Assembly: GCF_019457905.1 (NCBI RefSeq)
Contig: NZ_JAHZSV010000003.1
Location: forward strand, 372,001 to 436,000
DNA length: 64,000 nt
DNA from: Flagellimonas abyssi
GTDB taxonomy: Bacteria > Bacteroidota > Bacteroidia > Flavobacteriales > Flavobacteriaceae
Direction of reading: 5' to 3'
In this document: in pieces, positions 26,581 through 35,273 of the stretch
Numbering within the stretch: position 1 is the first letter of the stretch
Layout: each line of letters begins with the position of its first letter
Program-made: the position numbers and the translations under genes
The notes under the pieces: generated by a model
What the model was told of the DNA's origin: nothing
The model's input: the letters and a program-made list of their open reading frames with translations, nothing else
The model's database searches: none

Positions 26581-27294
26581 TCAAACCTTTTTGATTTCTT
26601 CGTCCGACAAGAGCTCCTCATTTCGTAAGCGTAAAAAAACCTGTGCGGTGGTCACTACATCCAGTTCACAATAGTTGATGATTCGGTCGATGTCCTTTTC
26701 CTTGTAGAACACATCTTTTACCATACTGCCATCCATATCCTCTTTTGGGGAAGGGATGCCCAGTATATGCGCCAATAATTTGAGCGAGGTGTAATGTTTA
26801 TAATCGCCGAACTTCCAAAGTTCCATGGTGTCCAGATGGGGTATTTCCCATGGCTTTTTTCCGAACAGGTCCAGCTTGTAGGGCAGATTGATGCCGTTTA
26901 TGATCATTCTGCGGGCGATATACGGAAAATCGAACTCTTTGCCATTGTGGGCGCACAAAAGATGCTTTACGCCGCTAAAATAACCTGTCAGCAGTTGTTT
27001 GAACTCTTTCAGGATTTTAGTCTCGTCACCATAAAAGGAAGTGGTCCTAAATGTCCTTAGATCTCCTTGTATTTTAAAATAGCCTACGGAGATGCAGACA
27101 ATTTTACCAAATTCGGCCCAAATGCCAGCCCGGTCGTAAAATTCCTCGGGCGTGAACTCTTCTTTTCGCTGGTACTGTGTTTTTTGTTCCCATAATAGCT
27201 GGGCAGTTTCATCCAAATCGGTGAAATGTTGTTGTTGGGGTACGGTCTCGATATCCAAAAAAAGGATATGCTCCAGGTTAAGTTTATAAAGCAT
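26581..27294 (-). CDS. DEDDy-type 3'-5' exonuclease (PolB-exonuclease-like)
   Basis: 237 residues from the ATG at 27294; the frame also runs to a TTG at 27303 that abuts the ogt stop. RNase H-fold motifs: ExoI ILFLDIETVPQ (Asp, Glu), ExoII CAHNGKEFDFPYIARR (Asp) and ExoIII INYCELDVVTTAQVFLR (Tyr and Asp), matching the predicted PolB-type exonuclease family (PF10108). Located at the end of a three-gene run with ogt and the CNNM protein. Together with ogt this suggests DNA repair or processing. Confidence 0.9.
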   Translation of the reverse strand: MLYKLNLEHILFLDIETVPQQQHFTDLDETAQLLWEQKTQYQRKEEFTPEEFYDRAGIWAEFGKIVCISVGYFKIQGDLRTFRTTSFYGDETKILKEFKQLLTGYFSGVKHLLCAHNGKEFDFPYIARRMIINGINLPYKLDLFGKKPWEIPHLDTMELWKFGDYKHYTSLKLLAHILGIPSPKEDMDGSMVKDVFYKEKDIDRIINYCELDVVTTAQVFLRLRNEELLSDEEIKKV

Positions 27295-27303
27295 GGTAGC
27301 CAA

Positions 27304-27774
27304 TTAAAAAAGAGTCGTCTGTTTTGCAGGACTCTCGTGTTCCAATAACCATTTTTTTCTATGCAGTCCACCTGCATAGCCTGTGAGGTCTCCGTTGGTT
27401 CCGATTACACGGTGACAGGGAACCACAATCCAAAGTGGATTTTTGCCATTGGCCGAGGCTACAGCACGAATGGCCTTTACGTCACCGAGTTGTTTGGAAA
27501 GTTCCAAATAAGAAATGGTTTTTCCAAAGGGAATTTGTAACAAGGCATCCCAAACCTTTTTCTGAAAATCGGTGCCCGATGGATTCAATTTAAGGTCAAA
27601 TACCGTTCGGTCTCCATTAAAATATTCTTCAAACTGCTTTACAGCATCCTTTAAAACATCAGAAATTGTACCATTTGGTTTTTTGTTTTCCAAAACGGTT
27701 ATGGAGGATAGTCCATGAACATCTCCTTTTAATTCTGCTGTTCCGATAGGTGTCTGTACGTAAGCAGTTTCCAT
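27304..27774 (-). CDS. ogt: Methylated-DNA--protein-cysteine methyltransferase
   Basis: 156-residue suicide enzyme that removes alkyl groups from O6 of guanine. The C-terminal half holds the helix-turn-helix (FGKTISYLELSKQLGDVKAIRAVASANGKNPL) and the alkyl-acceptor motif VPCHRVIG, followed by the GYAGGLHRKKWLLEHE tail. Its start codon overlaps the stop of the upstream CNNM gene (TAATG), so translation is probably coupled. Confidence 0.94.
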   Translation of the reverse strand: METAYVQTPIGTAELKGDVHGLSSITVLENKKPNGTISDVLKDAVKQFEEYFNGDRTVFDLKLNPSGTDFQKKVWDALLQIPFGKTISYLELSKQLGDVKAIRAVASANGKNPLWIVVPCHRVIGTNGDLTGYAGGLHRKKWLLEHESPAKQTTLF

Positions 27775-28895
27775 TATTCTATTTCATCTTCACCTTCAAT
27801 AATTCCCAAACGCTTGGCGCGTTCGTGCCAGTTCTTTCGGGCAAGCTTTTGGAGGTCTTCCACATTGTCGCTTTCGTCCATAATCTCAAAACCAAGAAGG
27901 GTTTCGATCACGTCTTCCATCGTGACCAATCCACTTACGGAACCATACTCATCCACTACCAATGAAACATGTTCTCTTTTCTGTACAAATTTTTTGAAAA
28001 GCTCGTTGATAGATTTATTTCTTTCGGTAACCAATAACTCCCTTCTCAAAGTTGATAGTTTTTCTTCTCCTTGGTTGGAGATGATGGCTTCCAAGAGTTC
28101 ATCCTTTAAAAAGAAGCCCGTGATGTTGTCCATACGATCTTTGTACAAGGGAATTCTGGAAAAGCGCAACGGTCTGTTTTTTTCAAAAAACTCTTTTATA
28201 GGGGTGTCTTCGGATGCGATCTTCATAACCGTTCTGGGAGTCATCACATCCCGCGCCTGTATTTCATCAAAATAGAGCAGGTTCTTGATCATCGTGGATT
28301 CCGATTCCTGAAACACGCCTTCTTCGTGTGCGATTTCGGTCATGGCACTAAAATCCTCACGGCTCAGAACACTACCATGTTCCCCTTTGGCGCCAACAAG
28401 CTTGGTAAACAGTTGCAAAAGCCATAACAACCCTGTCCATTTTAAGATGAATACCATTATGTTTAGTGCTTTGCTGGTAAAGTTGGCCAGTTGCTTCCAG
28501 AAAGTTGCCCCAATGGTCTTTGGAATTATTTCCGAGGCCACTAGAATCAATATCGTCATTAAAGTGGAAACAATACCTACCATCAAATCTTCGGTCAACG
28601 TGAATCCGAATATGGTTCGCGCTGTGCTACCATACATTTCTGCATAGGCGACTTTTGCCTGTACACCTACCAAAATGGCACCCACAGTGTGGGCAACGGT
28701 GTTCAGGGTAAGAATGGCAATCAGTGGTTTGTCCACGTCCTTCTTAAGAGATTCCAACGTGGCCGCATAATCTTTCCCTTCTTGTTTTTTTACATTGATA
28801 AAGGTGGGTGTGATACTTAACAGCACCGCCTCCAATATGGAGCACAGAAACGAAAAGAATATGGAAATAAGGGCATAAAATAGTAGTAGTCCCAT
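27774..28895 (-). CDS. CNNM/DUF21-CBS transporter-like protein, short form
   Basis: 373-residue membrane protein. A DUF21 domain with about four helices covers 1-190 (ILEAVLLSITPTFINV, LNTVAHTVGAILVG, LVASEIIPKTIGATFW), then a CBS pair (about 205-340; ARDVMTPRTVMKI, LYKDRMDNITGFFLKDELL, LVVDEYGSVSGLVTMEDVIETLLG). The C-terminal CorC_HlyC domain found in many relatives is missing; the protein stops soon after the second CBS. Family members act in Mg2+ or Co2+ homeostasis. First gene of the CNNM-ogt-exonuclease run. Confidence 0.9.
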   Translation of the reverse strand: MGLLLFYALISIFFSFLCSILEAVLLSITPTFINVKKQEGKDYAATLESLKKDVDKPLIAILTLNTVAHTVGAILVGVQAKVAYAEMYGSTARTIFGFTLTEDLMVGIVSTLMTILILVASEIIPKTIGATFWKQLANFTSKALNIMVFILKWTGLLWLLQLFTKLVGAKGEHGSVLSREDFSAMTEIAHEEGVFQESESTMIKNLLYFDEIQARDVMTPRTVMKIASEDTPIKEFFEKNRPLRFSRIPLYKDRMDNITGFFLKDELLEAIISNQGEEKLSTLRRELLVTERNKSINELFKKFVQKREHVSLVVDEYGSVSGLVTMEDVIETLLGFEIMDESDNVEDLQKLARKNWHERAKRLGIIEGEDEIE

Positions 28896-28935
28896 AGAAT
28901 GGCAGAATCTTTAGTACCAAGATAGGGAATAGGAA

Positions 28936-30243
28936 TTAATTATGGATGCTTAATCCATCAGCTTTGTAAAAAACATCTTGTAGGGCTTGTCTAATGTCCA
29001 AACTGTACAGTTTTCGATGGTCTCTTGATGGGTAAACCCGATTGGAAAGAAAGATAAAGGTCAGATTTTTTACTGGGTCCGCCCAAACAAAGGTTCCGGT
29101 AAAGCCCGAATGGCCAAAACTCTCCGGCGATGCCAAAGGGGAGGGGTAGGCCTCTTCCAAAGGCAGTTCGGCATTGTTCAAGAGAGGTTTGTCAAAACCT
29201 AGACCCCGGTAATTTTCATTTTCAGGATATTGCACCTTGGTAAATTACTTTACGGTTTCAGCTGAAATGAGTTGTTTGCCGTCGACGTTCCCATAATTTT
29301 GATAGAAAAGCATCAGTTTGGCCAAGTCATCTGCCGTACCGAATAATCCCGCATTGCCCGAAACACCTCCTTTGAGGGATGCATTTTCATCGTGCACCCA
29401 TCCTTGGACCAAGGTTTTCCTGAAGAGTGAATCCACTTCGGTAGGGACAATGGCATTTACGTAGTTGTTTTCCTTGGGAAGATATCCTAGGGTATGACAG
29501 CCTAATGGTTGATAGAAATTTTCATCCAAATAGGTTTGGTAATCCGTTCCGGTGATTTGCTCAATCAAACTTGGAAAAATCAGAAAAGTGAGACCAGAGT
29601 ACACATATTTTTTTTCTTCCGATACTTTGGACCGGTTGATGATTCGGTTCATCTTGCGTTCAAAACGATTATTGATATACAGGCCCTCGTAAACCTGTCC
29701 TTGATATCTTTTGTTTGATGAATTGTGCACAAATCTTTTTTTGACCTCACCGTTTTTACGGAGTACTTGCTGTAAGAAAACAATATAGGGTATAAGACCA
29801 GCCTGATGCGCCAAAATTTCCCGAAGCGTGAGGTCTTTTTTGTCTTTTCGGTGCCGCCAAGGCTTCCAATACGTGCTGAAAGGTTGGTCCAAATCTAGCT
29901 TGCCTTCGTCCACCAACTTCATTAAGGCCGGCAAGGGACCGGAAATTTTGGTGACGGATGCCAAATCGTATAGATCGTTCAAAGCCACGGGTTGAATGCT
30001 GTCGTAGGTGTGGAAACCGTAGGCTTTATGAAAAATGACAGTATCGTTTTTGGCCACCAAGAGCTGTGCACCGGGAAAAGCCAAGCTATCGATGCCCATT
30101 TCCATAATGGAATCCACCTTTTGGTCGATGAAAGCCTCATCGAACCCCAATTTGGAGGGCACGGCGTGGATTAGTTCGCGTTGGGCAAATGCAAAGGGCA
30201 TCACTAAAGTGATGAAAAAGAACGAAACCGCCAGTTTTTTCAT
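28936..30243 (-). pseudogene. Serine hydrolase (beta-lactamase family) broken by an in-frame stop
   Basis: One reading frame coding for a secreted serine hydrolase, interrupted by TAA at 29245-29247. The upstream part (332 residues) has a signal peptide (1-20), the nucleophile motif S96-V-T-K99 and Y215-S-G. After the stop the same frame continues without shift for 102 residues and carries the HSGFTG motif that replaces KTG in this family. The interruption is a single nonsense codon, as from GAA or CAA. Without the HSG strand the truncated product should be inactive. A sequencing error is the main alternative. Confidence 0.8.
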
Positions 30244-30254
30244 TTGGTCAAGTT

Positions 30255-31244
30255 TTAGCCCAAAGTTCGGATAAAATCCTTCGCAAAATAACTGGCAATG
30301 ATATTGGCACCGGCTCTTTTAATGGCCGTAAGCTGTTCCAACATCACGGCATCGTGGTCCAACCAGCCTTTTTCTGCAGCGGCTTTTACCATCGCATACT
30401 CTCCAGAAACCTGGTACACGGCAACCGGAACTTCTACTTCGTTTTTGATTTCCCGAACAATGTCCAAATAGCACAACCCCGGTTTTACCATCACGATATC
30501 CGCCCCTTCGTCAATATCTATTTGGGTTTCCTTGATAGCTTCATACCGATTGGCATAATCCATTTGATAGGTCTTTTTGTCCTTGGGTACATTGGCGATA
30601 TCCACGGGAGCGGAATCCAAAGCATCCCGGAACGGGCCATAAAAGGCGCTGGCGTATTTGGCGGAATAGGCCATAATCCCAGTGTTGAGGAAGCCTTCAT
30701 CTTCCAAGGCTTCGCGAATGGTCAAAATTCTGCCGTCCATCATATCGCTGGGGGCCACAAAATCGGCCCCTGCCTTGGCGTGGGACACGCTCATTTCCGC
30801 TAGCAATTCAGCCGTTTCATCGTTCAAGATTTGCCCTTCGGCCACAATACCATCGTGTCCGTAGGACGAAAACGGGTCCAAGGCAACATCGGTCATAACC
30901 AGCATCTGCGGACAGGCATTTTTCACGGTTTTTATGGCACGTTGCATCAAACCATTGGGGTTGAGCGCTTCGGTTCCTTTGTTGTCTTTCAGTTTATCAT
31001 CGACCTTCACAAAAAGAAGGACAGAGCACAATCCCATTTTCCAAAGTTCCGTTACTTCTTTCTCCAAATTGTCCAAACTCAGCCTAAAATAGTTGGGCAT
31101 AGAAGGTATTTCTTCTTTGATTCCCTTGCCTTCGGTCACAAATAAAGGCACCAAAAAGTCATCTGGTGTCAATGTGGTTTCCCGCACCAATCTTCTAATG
31201 GATTCGGATGCTCGAAGTCTTCTGTTTCTTATGAGTGGGTACAT
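30255..31244 (-). CDS. hemB: Porphobilinogen synthase (delta-aminolevulinate dehydratase)
   Basis: 329-residue enzyme joining two 5-aminolevulinate molecules into porphobilinogen, second step of the common tetrapyrrole path. N-terminal RRLRASESIRRLVRET and DFLVPLFVTEG. Active-site lysines lie in MAYSAKYASAFYGPFRDA and DIVMVKPGLCYLDIV; the metal-site region is MTDVALDPFSSYGHDG, which has no Cys, so the Mg-dependent type is likely. Last gene of the hem cluster, following phzF after 27 bases. Confidence 0.96.
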   Translation of the reverse strand: MYPLIRNRRLRASESIRRLVRETTLTPDDFLVPLFVTEGKGIKEEIPSMPNYFRLSLDNLEKEVTELWKMGLCSVLLFVKVDDKLKDNKGTEALNPNGLMQRAIKTVKNACPQMLVMTDVALDPFSSYGHDGIVAEGQILNDETAELLAEMSVSHAKAGADFVAPSDMMDGRILTIREALEDEGFLNTGIMAYSAKYASAFYGPFRDALDSAPVDIANVPKDKKTYQMDYANRYEAIKETQIDIDEGADIVMVKPGLCYLDIVREIKNEVEVPVAVYQVSGEYAMVKAAAEKGWLDHDAVMLEQLTAIKRAGANIIASYFAKDFIRTLG

Positions 31245-31271
31245 ATATTTAGTTTTAAGCGATGTTTTTAT

Positions 31272-32060
31272 TTATATATCGATTTCCCCAGTTAAATAAA
31301 GCACGGCCTTACCGGAAATTTTAACGCGCTCGCCCAAATATTCGCAGACCAAGTCACCTCCTCGCTGGGAAAGTTGTTTGGCCGTCATTTTGGTTTTGTC
31401 CAAAACTTCGGACCAATATGGCGATAACGAAGTGTGGGCGGAACCGGTCACAGGATCTTCGGGAATGCCGCAAGCGGGAGCAAAAAAACGGGAAACAAAA
31501 TCCACTTCGTCCCCAGGTGCGGTTACGATAACGCCACGAACATCCAATTTTTCAAGCAAATGATGGTTGGGTTCAATGGCTTCAATTTCCTTTTGTGATT
31601 GATAGACCATCATATAATCCGTTTTGCCCTTCAGGGTTTTTATTGGGGCTTGCCCGATGGCCGTGTCCAACTCTTCAATATTTTGAATGGCAATCAGATT
31701 ATCGGTTGGAAAATCCAAAGTCAACCAACCATTGTCTGCCTTGTTCACGTTGAGGTTTCCACTTCGGTTTGAATAAAACTGAATGGTATTTTCATCAAAT
31801 TCATAAAAATGAAAGAGCACAAAGGCAGTTGCCAGTGTCGCGTGTCCGCAAAGGTCCACTTCCACTTCGGGGGTAAACCAGCGAATTTCATATTGCCCGT
31901 CTTTCTTTACGGCAAAGGCGGTTTCCGCCAGGTTGTTCTCCTGGGCGATTTTTTGCATTAATTCTGGACTCAACCACGAATCCAAAATACAGACCGCGGC
32001 AGGATTTCCGCCAAAGGTCTGGCTGGTAAATGCATCTATTTGGTAAATTTTCTGTCTCAT
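31272..32060 (-). CDS. PhzF-family isomerase/epimerase-like protein
   Basis: 262-residue cytosolic protein of the diaminopimelate-epimerase fold. Signature blocks: IDAFTSQTFGGNPAAVCIL, NNLAETAF (catalytic Glu), IRWFTPEVEVDLCGHATLATA and CGIPEDPVTGSAHTSL. No phenazine genes are nearby, so a generic PhzF-like isomerase is meant, substrate unknown. It sits between hemF and hemB in the same direction, with gaps of 27-28 bases. Confidence 0.92.
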   Translation of the reverse strand: MRQKIYQIDAFTSQTFGGNPAAVCILDSWLSPELMQKIAQENNLAETAFAVKKDGQYEIRWFTPEVEVDLCGHATLATAFVLFHFYEFDENTIQFYSNRSGNLNVNKADNGWLTLDFPTDNLIAIQNIEELDTAIGQAPIKTLKGKTDYMMVYQSQKEIEAIEPNHHLLEKLDVRGVIVTAPGDEVDFVSRFFAPACGIPEDPVTGSAHTSLSPYWSEVLDKTKMTAKQLSQRGGDLVCEYLGERVKISGKAVLYLTGEIDI

Positions 32061-32088
32061 AGGCTTGGTTTCAAGGCAAAGCTAAGGA

Positions 32089-32991
32089 TTAAACCCAATT
32101 TTTTGGATTTTGCAGCACTGCTATCAACTGTTCTTCCTCACTTCCTTTTTCAGGATGATGGTCATATCGCCATTGTACGTGCGGAGGCAGACTCATCAAA
32201 ATACTTTCAATACGGCCGTTGGTTTTTAGGCCGAACAGGGTGCCTTTATCGTGCACGAGATTGAACTCAACATAACGGCCCCGTCTAATTTCTTGCCAGT
32301 CGCGCTGCTCTTTGGAATAGGGAAGGTCCTTTCTCTTTTCAACAATAGGTGCGTAGGCATCCAAAAAACTGTCCCCGACCTCGGCAACAAAATTGTACCA
32401 ATCTTCCATACTGGTCTCTTCGGTCGCTTTGCAATAATCAAAGAACAACCCGCCTATACCGCGGGCTTCATTTCGATGGGCGTTCCAGAAGTATTCGTCG
32501 CACTTCTTTTTATAAGCAGGATAAAACGCTGGATTATGACTATCACAAGCTTTTTTACAAACCGCGTGAAAGTGGGCTGCATCCTCATCGAACAAATAAT
32601 AGGGGGTAAGGTCTTGACCGCCACCAAACCATTGATCCACAATGTTTCCATCTTTGTCGTACATCTCAAAATAACGCCAATTGGCGTGCACGGTCGGCAC
32701 CATAGGGCTCTTGGGATGGATTACCAAACTGAGGCCACAGGCAAAGAAATCCACATCTTCCACTCCAAAGTAGCTCTGCATACTTTTGGGCAGTGGCCCA
32801 TGGACTTTGGAAATATTGACACCGCCCTTTTCAAAAACGGCCCCATTTTCAATGACGCGTGTCCTGCCACCGCCACCTTCTTCACGTTCCCAAAAATCTT
32901 GTTGAAACTTGGCGGTTCCGTCCAGTTCTTCCAGTTTGGAGGTAATAGCGTCCTGTAATTGTTGAATGTATGTGTAAAATCTATCTTTCAT
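32089..32991 (-). CDS. hemF: Oxygen-dependent coproporphyrinogen-III oxidase
   Basis: 300 residues. HemF decarboxylates two propionates of coproporphyrinogen III with O2 to give protoporphyrinogen IX. Motifs are diagnostic: FWEREEGGGGRTRVIENGAVFEKGGVN, SLVIHPKSPMVPTVHANWRYFE, WFGGGQDLTPYYLFDEDAAHFH, ARGIGGLFFDY, and RRGRYVEFNLVHDKGT with SILMSLPPHVQW. The start overlaps the DUF6973 gene by four bases. Aerobic growth is implied; no hemN is present in the window. Confidence 0.97.
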   Translation of the reverse strand: MKDRFYTYIQQLQDAITSKLEELDGTAKFQQDFWEREEGGGGRTRVIENGAVFEKGGVNISKVHGPLPKSMQSYFGVEDVDFFACGLSLVIHPKSPMVPTVHANWRYFEMYDKDGNIVDQWFGGGQDLTPYYLFDEDAAHFHAVCKKACDSHNPAFYPAYKKKCDEYFWNAHRNEARGIGGLFFDYCKATEETSMEDWYNFVAEVGDSFLDAYAPIVEKRKDLPYSKEQRDWQEIRRGRYVEFNLVHDKGTLFGLKTNGRIESILMSLPPHVQWRYDHHPEKGSEEEQLIAVLQNPKNWV

Positions 32992-33479
32992 TGTTCCAAA
33001 ATATGTACCATTCGGTTTTTGTATTCAGAAAGTGTTGAGTTCTCATCAATTTTGATGGATTCCAAAGCCATTTGCCTCAATAGTTCGATGACTTCTTCTT
33101 CTGATTTATCGGTATTTTGCTCAAAAATGAAACGACCCGCTTCGTTGTTGTGCAAATCCATTGCCTTTTCCAATTTTTTGTTCGGAAATGAATCCTCGTG
33201 CCAATCCGTCACTTTTTTGGCCCAGGCCAAAACAGTTTCCTCATTTTGCTGCCATCTAAAACACCGTTTGGCGATCAAATAATTCCAAAAGGCGTGTCTA
33301 AAAGCATTTGCCGGACCATTTTTATGATGGAGTCTCCCATAATTATCGGTCGATATGGCGATGCAATCCTTGGTGGCTTTAATGGTTGGCCCTATAAAGT
33401 GAGGACGGCTCAGTCCTATAAAAATAACTTTCAGTATATTTTTAAAATCAACCCGTTTCAGTACCGCAAAAAGGTTCAC
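32988..33479 (-). CDS. DUF6973-like protein embedded in the hem operon
   Basis: 163-residue soluble protein with no signal peptide. Recognisable features are [18 protein letters not shown] and [14 protein letters not shown], with conserved His, Arg, Asn and Glu that look like an active or metal site; this matches DUF6973. The function is unknown. Its start overlaps the hemE stop by four bases and its stop overlaps the hemF start by four bases, so it is translated with both enzymes. A role in porphyrin synthesis or handling is inferred from that alone. Confidence 0.82.
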   Translation of the reverse strand: MNLFAVLKRVDFKNILKVIFIGLSRPHFIGPTIKATKDCIAISTDNYGRLHHKNGPANAFRHAFWNYLIAKRCFRWQQNEETVLAWAKKVTDWHEDSFPNKKLEKAMDLHNNEAGRFIFEQNTDKSEEEVIELLRQMALESIKIDENSTLSEYKNRMVHILEQ

Positions 33480-34501
33480 TCTTGGTACTCTTTAACCGCA
33501 TCGATGAATGCTTTTGCGTGCTCTACGGGAATATGTGGCAAAATACCGTGACCCAAGTTTACAATATATTTATCCTTGCCAAAATCACGAATCATTTGCG
33601 TGACCATTTCCTTGATGGTTGATGGAGGCGAAAGCAAGCGGGCGGGATCAAAATTACCTTGAAGGGTAACATTGCCCCCTGTCAAGTACCTTGCATTTTG
33701 GGCGGAACACGTCCAATCCACGCCTACAGCGGAAGCCCCGGAGTTGGCCATTTCTTTCAACGCAAACCAGCATCCTTTTCCAAAAACGATTACGGGTGCT
33801 TCGTCCTTCAATGCATCCACGATTTGCTGAATGTATTTCCAAGAAAATTCTTGGTAATCCCGAGGCGAGAGCATCCCGCCCCACGAATCAAATACTTGAA
33901 CGGCATTGACACCCGCCTTGACTTTAGCTTTTAGGTAGGCGATGGTGGTATCCGTGATTTTTTGAAGCAATTCGTGTGCACCTTCCGGTTGGGTAAAGCA
34001 AAATCCTCTGGCCTTGTCAAAACTCTTGCTTCCTTGGCCTTCGACACAGTAACAAAGCAATGTCCAAGGAGAACCTGCAAACCCGATCAAGGGAATTTCA
34101 TCATTCAATTTTTCCTTGGTCATGGTTATGGCCTCCATCACATAGCCCAAAGTGTCCTGGATATCGGGCACGATTACGTTGTCCAAATCAGCTTGCGAAC
34201 GGATAGGGTTTGGCAGGTAAGGTCCAAAATTTGGTTTCATCTGCACTTCGATGTCCATAGCCTGGGGAATCACCAAAATATCGCTGAACAAAATAGCGGC
34301 ATCCATTCCGTATCGGCGAATGGGCTGTACGGTAATCTCGGAAGCCAATTCCGGTGTCTGGCAGCGGGTAAAGAAATCGTATTTTTTACGGAGTTCCATA
34401 AACTCGGGCAAATAGCGCCCTGCCTGTCGCATCATCCACACGGGCGGACGTTCAACGGTTTCACCTTTTAAAGCTTTTAGGAACAGGTCATTTTTTATCA
34501 T
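33476..34501 (-). CDS. hemE: Uroporphyrinogen decarboxylase
   Basis: 341-residue enzyme that converts uroporphyrinogen III into coproporphyrinogen III. N-terminal signature [17 protein letters not shown], followed by [44 protein letters not shown] (catalytic Asp region), [13 protein letters not shown] and [18 protein letters not shown]. Full length. It lies 61 bases after hemD and overlaps the following DUF6973 gene by four bases. Confidence 0.97.
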   Translation of the reverse strand: MIKNDLFLKALKGETVERPPVWMMRQAGRYLPEFMELRKKYDFFTRCQTPELASEITVQPIRRYGMDAAILFSDILVIPQAMDIEVQMKPNFGPYLPNPIRSQADLDNVIVPDIQDTLGYVMEAITMTKEKLNDEIPLIGFAGSPWTLLCYCVEGQGSKSFDKARGFCFTQPEGAHELLQKITDTTIAYLKAKVKAGVNAVQVFDSWGGMLSPRDYQEFSWKYIQQIVDALKDEAPVIVFGKGCWFALKEMANSGASAVGVDWTCSAQNARYLTGGNVTLQGNFDPARLLSPPSTIKEMVTQMIRDFGKDKYIVNLGHGILPHIPVEHAKAFIDAVKEYQE

Positions 34502-34562
34502 AGATTTTAATTTGTCATTCCTGTACTTCGTTTAACTCAGCATAAACTCCGGCAGGAATCTT

Positions 34563-35273
34563 TTAATTGTTTTTTCGATTTTGAAAGGCGCTTCGACTCC
34601 GCTCAGCATCCCCACGAATCGATAATTCTTTTATCGCTTGCACCAACACATTTTCCACGGTTGGTTTGTTAGCTGTAATTATATTTTTTGAATGTTTTTG
34701 AGCTTCAGCAGCTGTAGTCTCTCCGATACAGAACAAGATGCTGTTCCCTAATGAATTTTCCAAAAGATAGCTTCGGATGCCACTTGGACTGAAAAACAGA
34801 ACACCATCAAAATCCCTTTGAAACGCCTTTGGATTTAAATGGGTTCGGTAGACTTCCAGCTCTTTATACTGAACGTTATTTTTTGTCAAAGTTTCAGGGA
34901 GTTCATCCCTTCGCTTGTTGCCACAAAGAAATAGGAAAGACTCGTTTTGATGATTTTTCACAAGAATTTCAGCCAATTCTGATGCATTTTGGGCCATTTC
35001 AACCACTTTTACGCCATTTTCTTCCAAATGTGCTTTTGTTTTTTCCCCCACACAGTAGGCGCGGAACTTTGATTTCTCCAGACGCTCGGATTGATTCAAA
35101 AATACCTTCACGGCATTCTTGCTGGTAAAAATATAGTTGGAGTAGTTGAAGGGAATCTTCACGTCCAGCGGTTCGATTTTTAAGGCATCGTACTCCACCA
35201 ATCCCAAACTGGAATTTAGAAAGAGTTCCTTTTGTGATGGGGTCAGTATTTTAGTGGAGAGCACTGTTTTCAT
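34563..35273 (-). CDS. hemD: Uroporphyrinogen-III synthase with repeat-derived tail
   Basis: 236 residues. HemD closes and inverts ring D of hydroxymethylbilane. The family is poorly conserved, but NYIFTSKNAVKVFLNQ, FRAYCVGEKTKAHLEENG, LFLCGNKRRDELPETL and VLFFSPSGIRSYL are typical. The start overlaps hemC by 23 bases. The last 17 or so residues (RGDAERSRSAFQNRKNN) are encoded by a dispersed core repeat at 34590-34607, so the C-terminus is probably not ancestral. Confidence 0.93.
   Translation of the reverse strand: MKTVLSTKILTPSQKELFLNSSLGLVEYDALKIEPLDVKIPFNYSNYIFTSKNAVKVFLNQSERLEKSKFRAYCVGEKTKAHLEENGVKVVEMAQNASELAEILVKNHQNESFLFLCGNKRRDELPETLTKNNVQYKELEVYRTHLNPKAFQRDFDGVLFFSPSGIRSYLLENSLGNSILFCIGETTAAEAQKHSKNIITANKPTVENVLVQAIKELSIRGDAERSRSAFQNRKNN
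34590..34607. repeat. Core repeat inside the 3' end of hemD
   Basis: GCTTCGACTCCGCTCAGC here is the exact reverse complement of part of the core at 26493-26510. It is in frame and codes for AERSRS near the HemD C-terminus. Confidence 0.85.

Noticed and set aside
28936-29235. A separate 99-residue gene starting at GTG 29235
   Set aside because: It is the in-frame continuation of the serine hydrolase and holds its HSG motif; it has no promoter or natural N-terminus.
31272-32060. phzF as sign of phenazine synthesis
   Set aside because: No other phenazine gene is present; PhzF-like proteins are common isomerase-fold enzymes of unrelated function.
32251-32958. 235-codon plus-strand frame opposite hemF
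   Set aside because: Antisense shadow of a highly conserved enzyme gene; no recognisable protein features.
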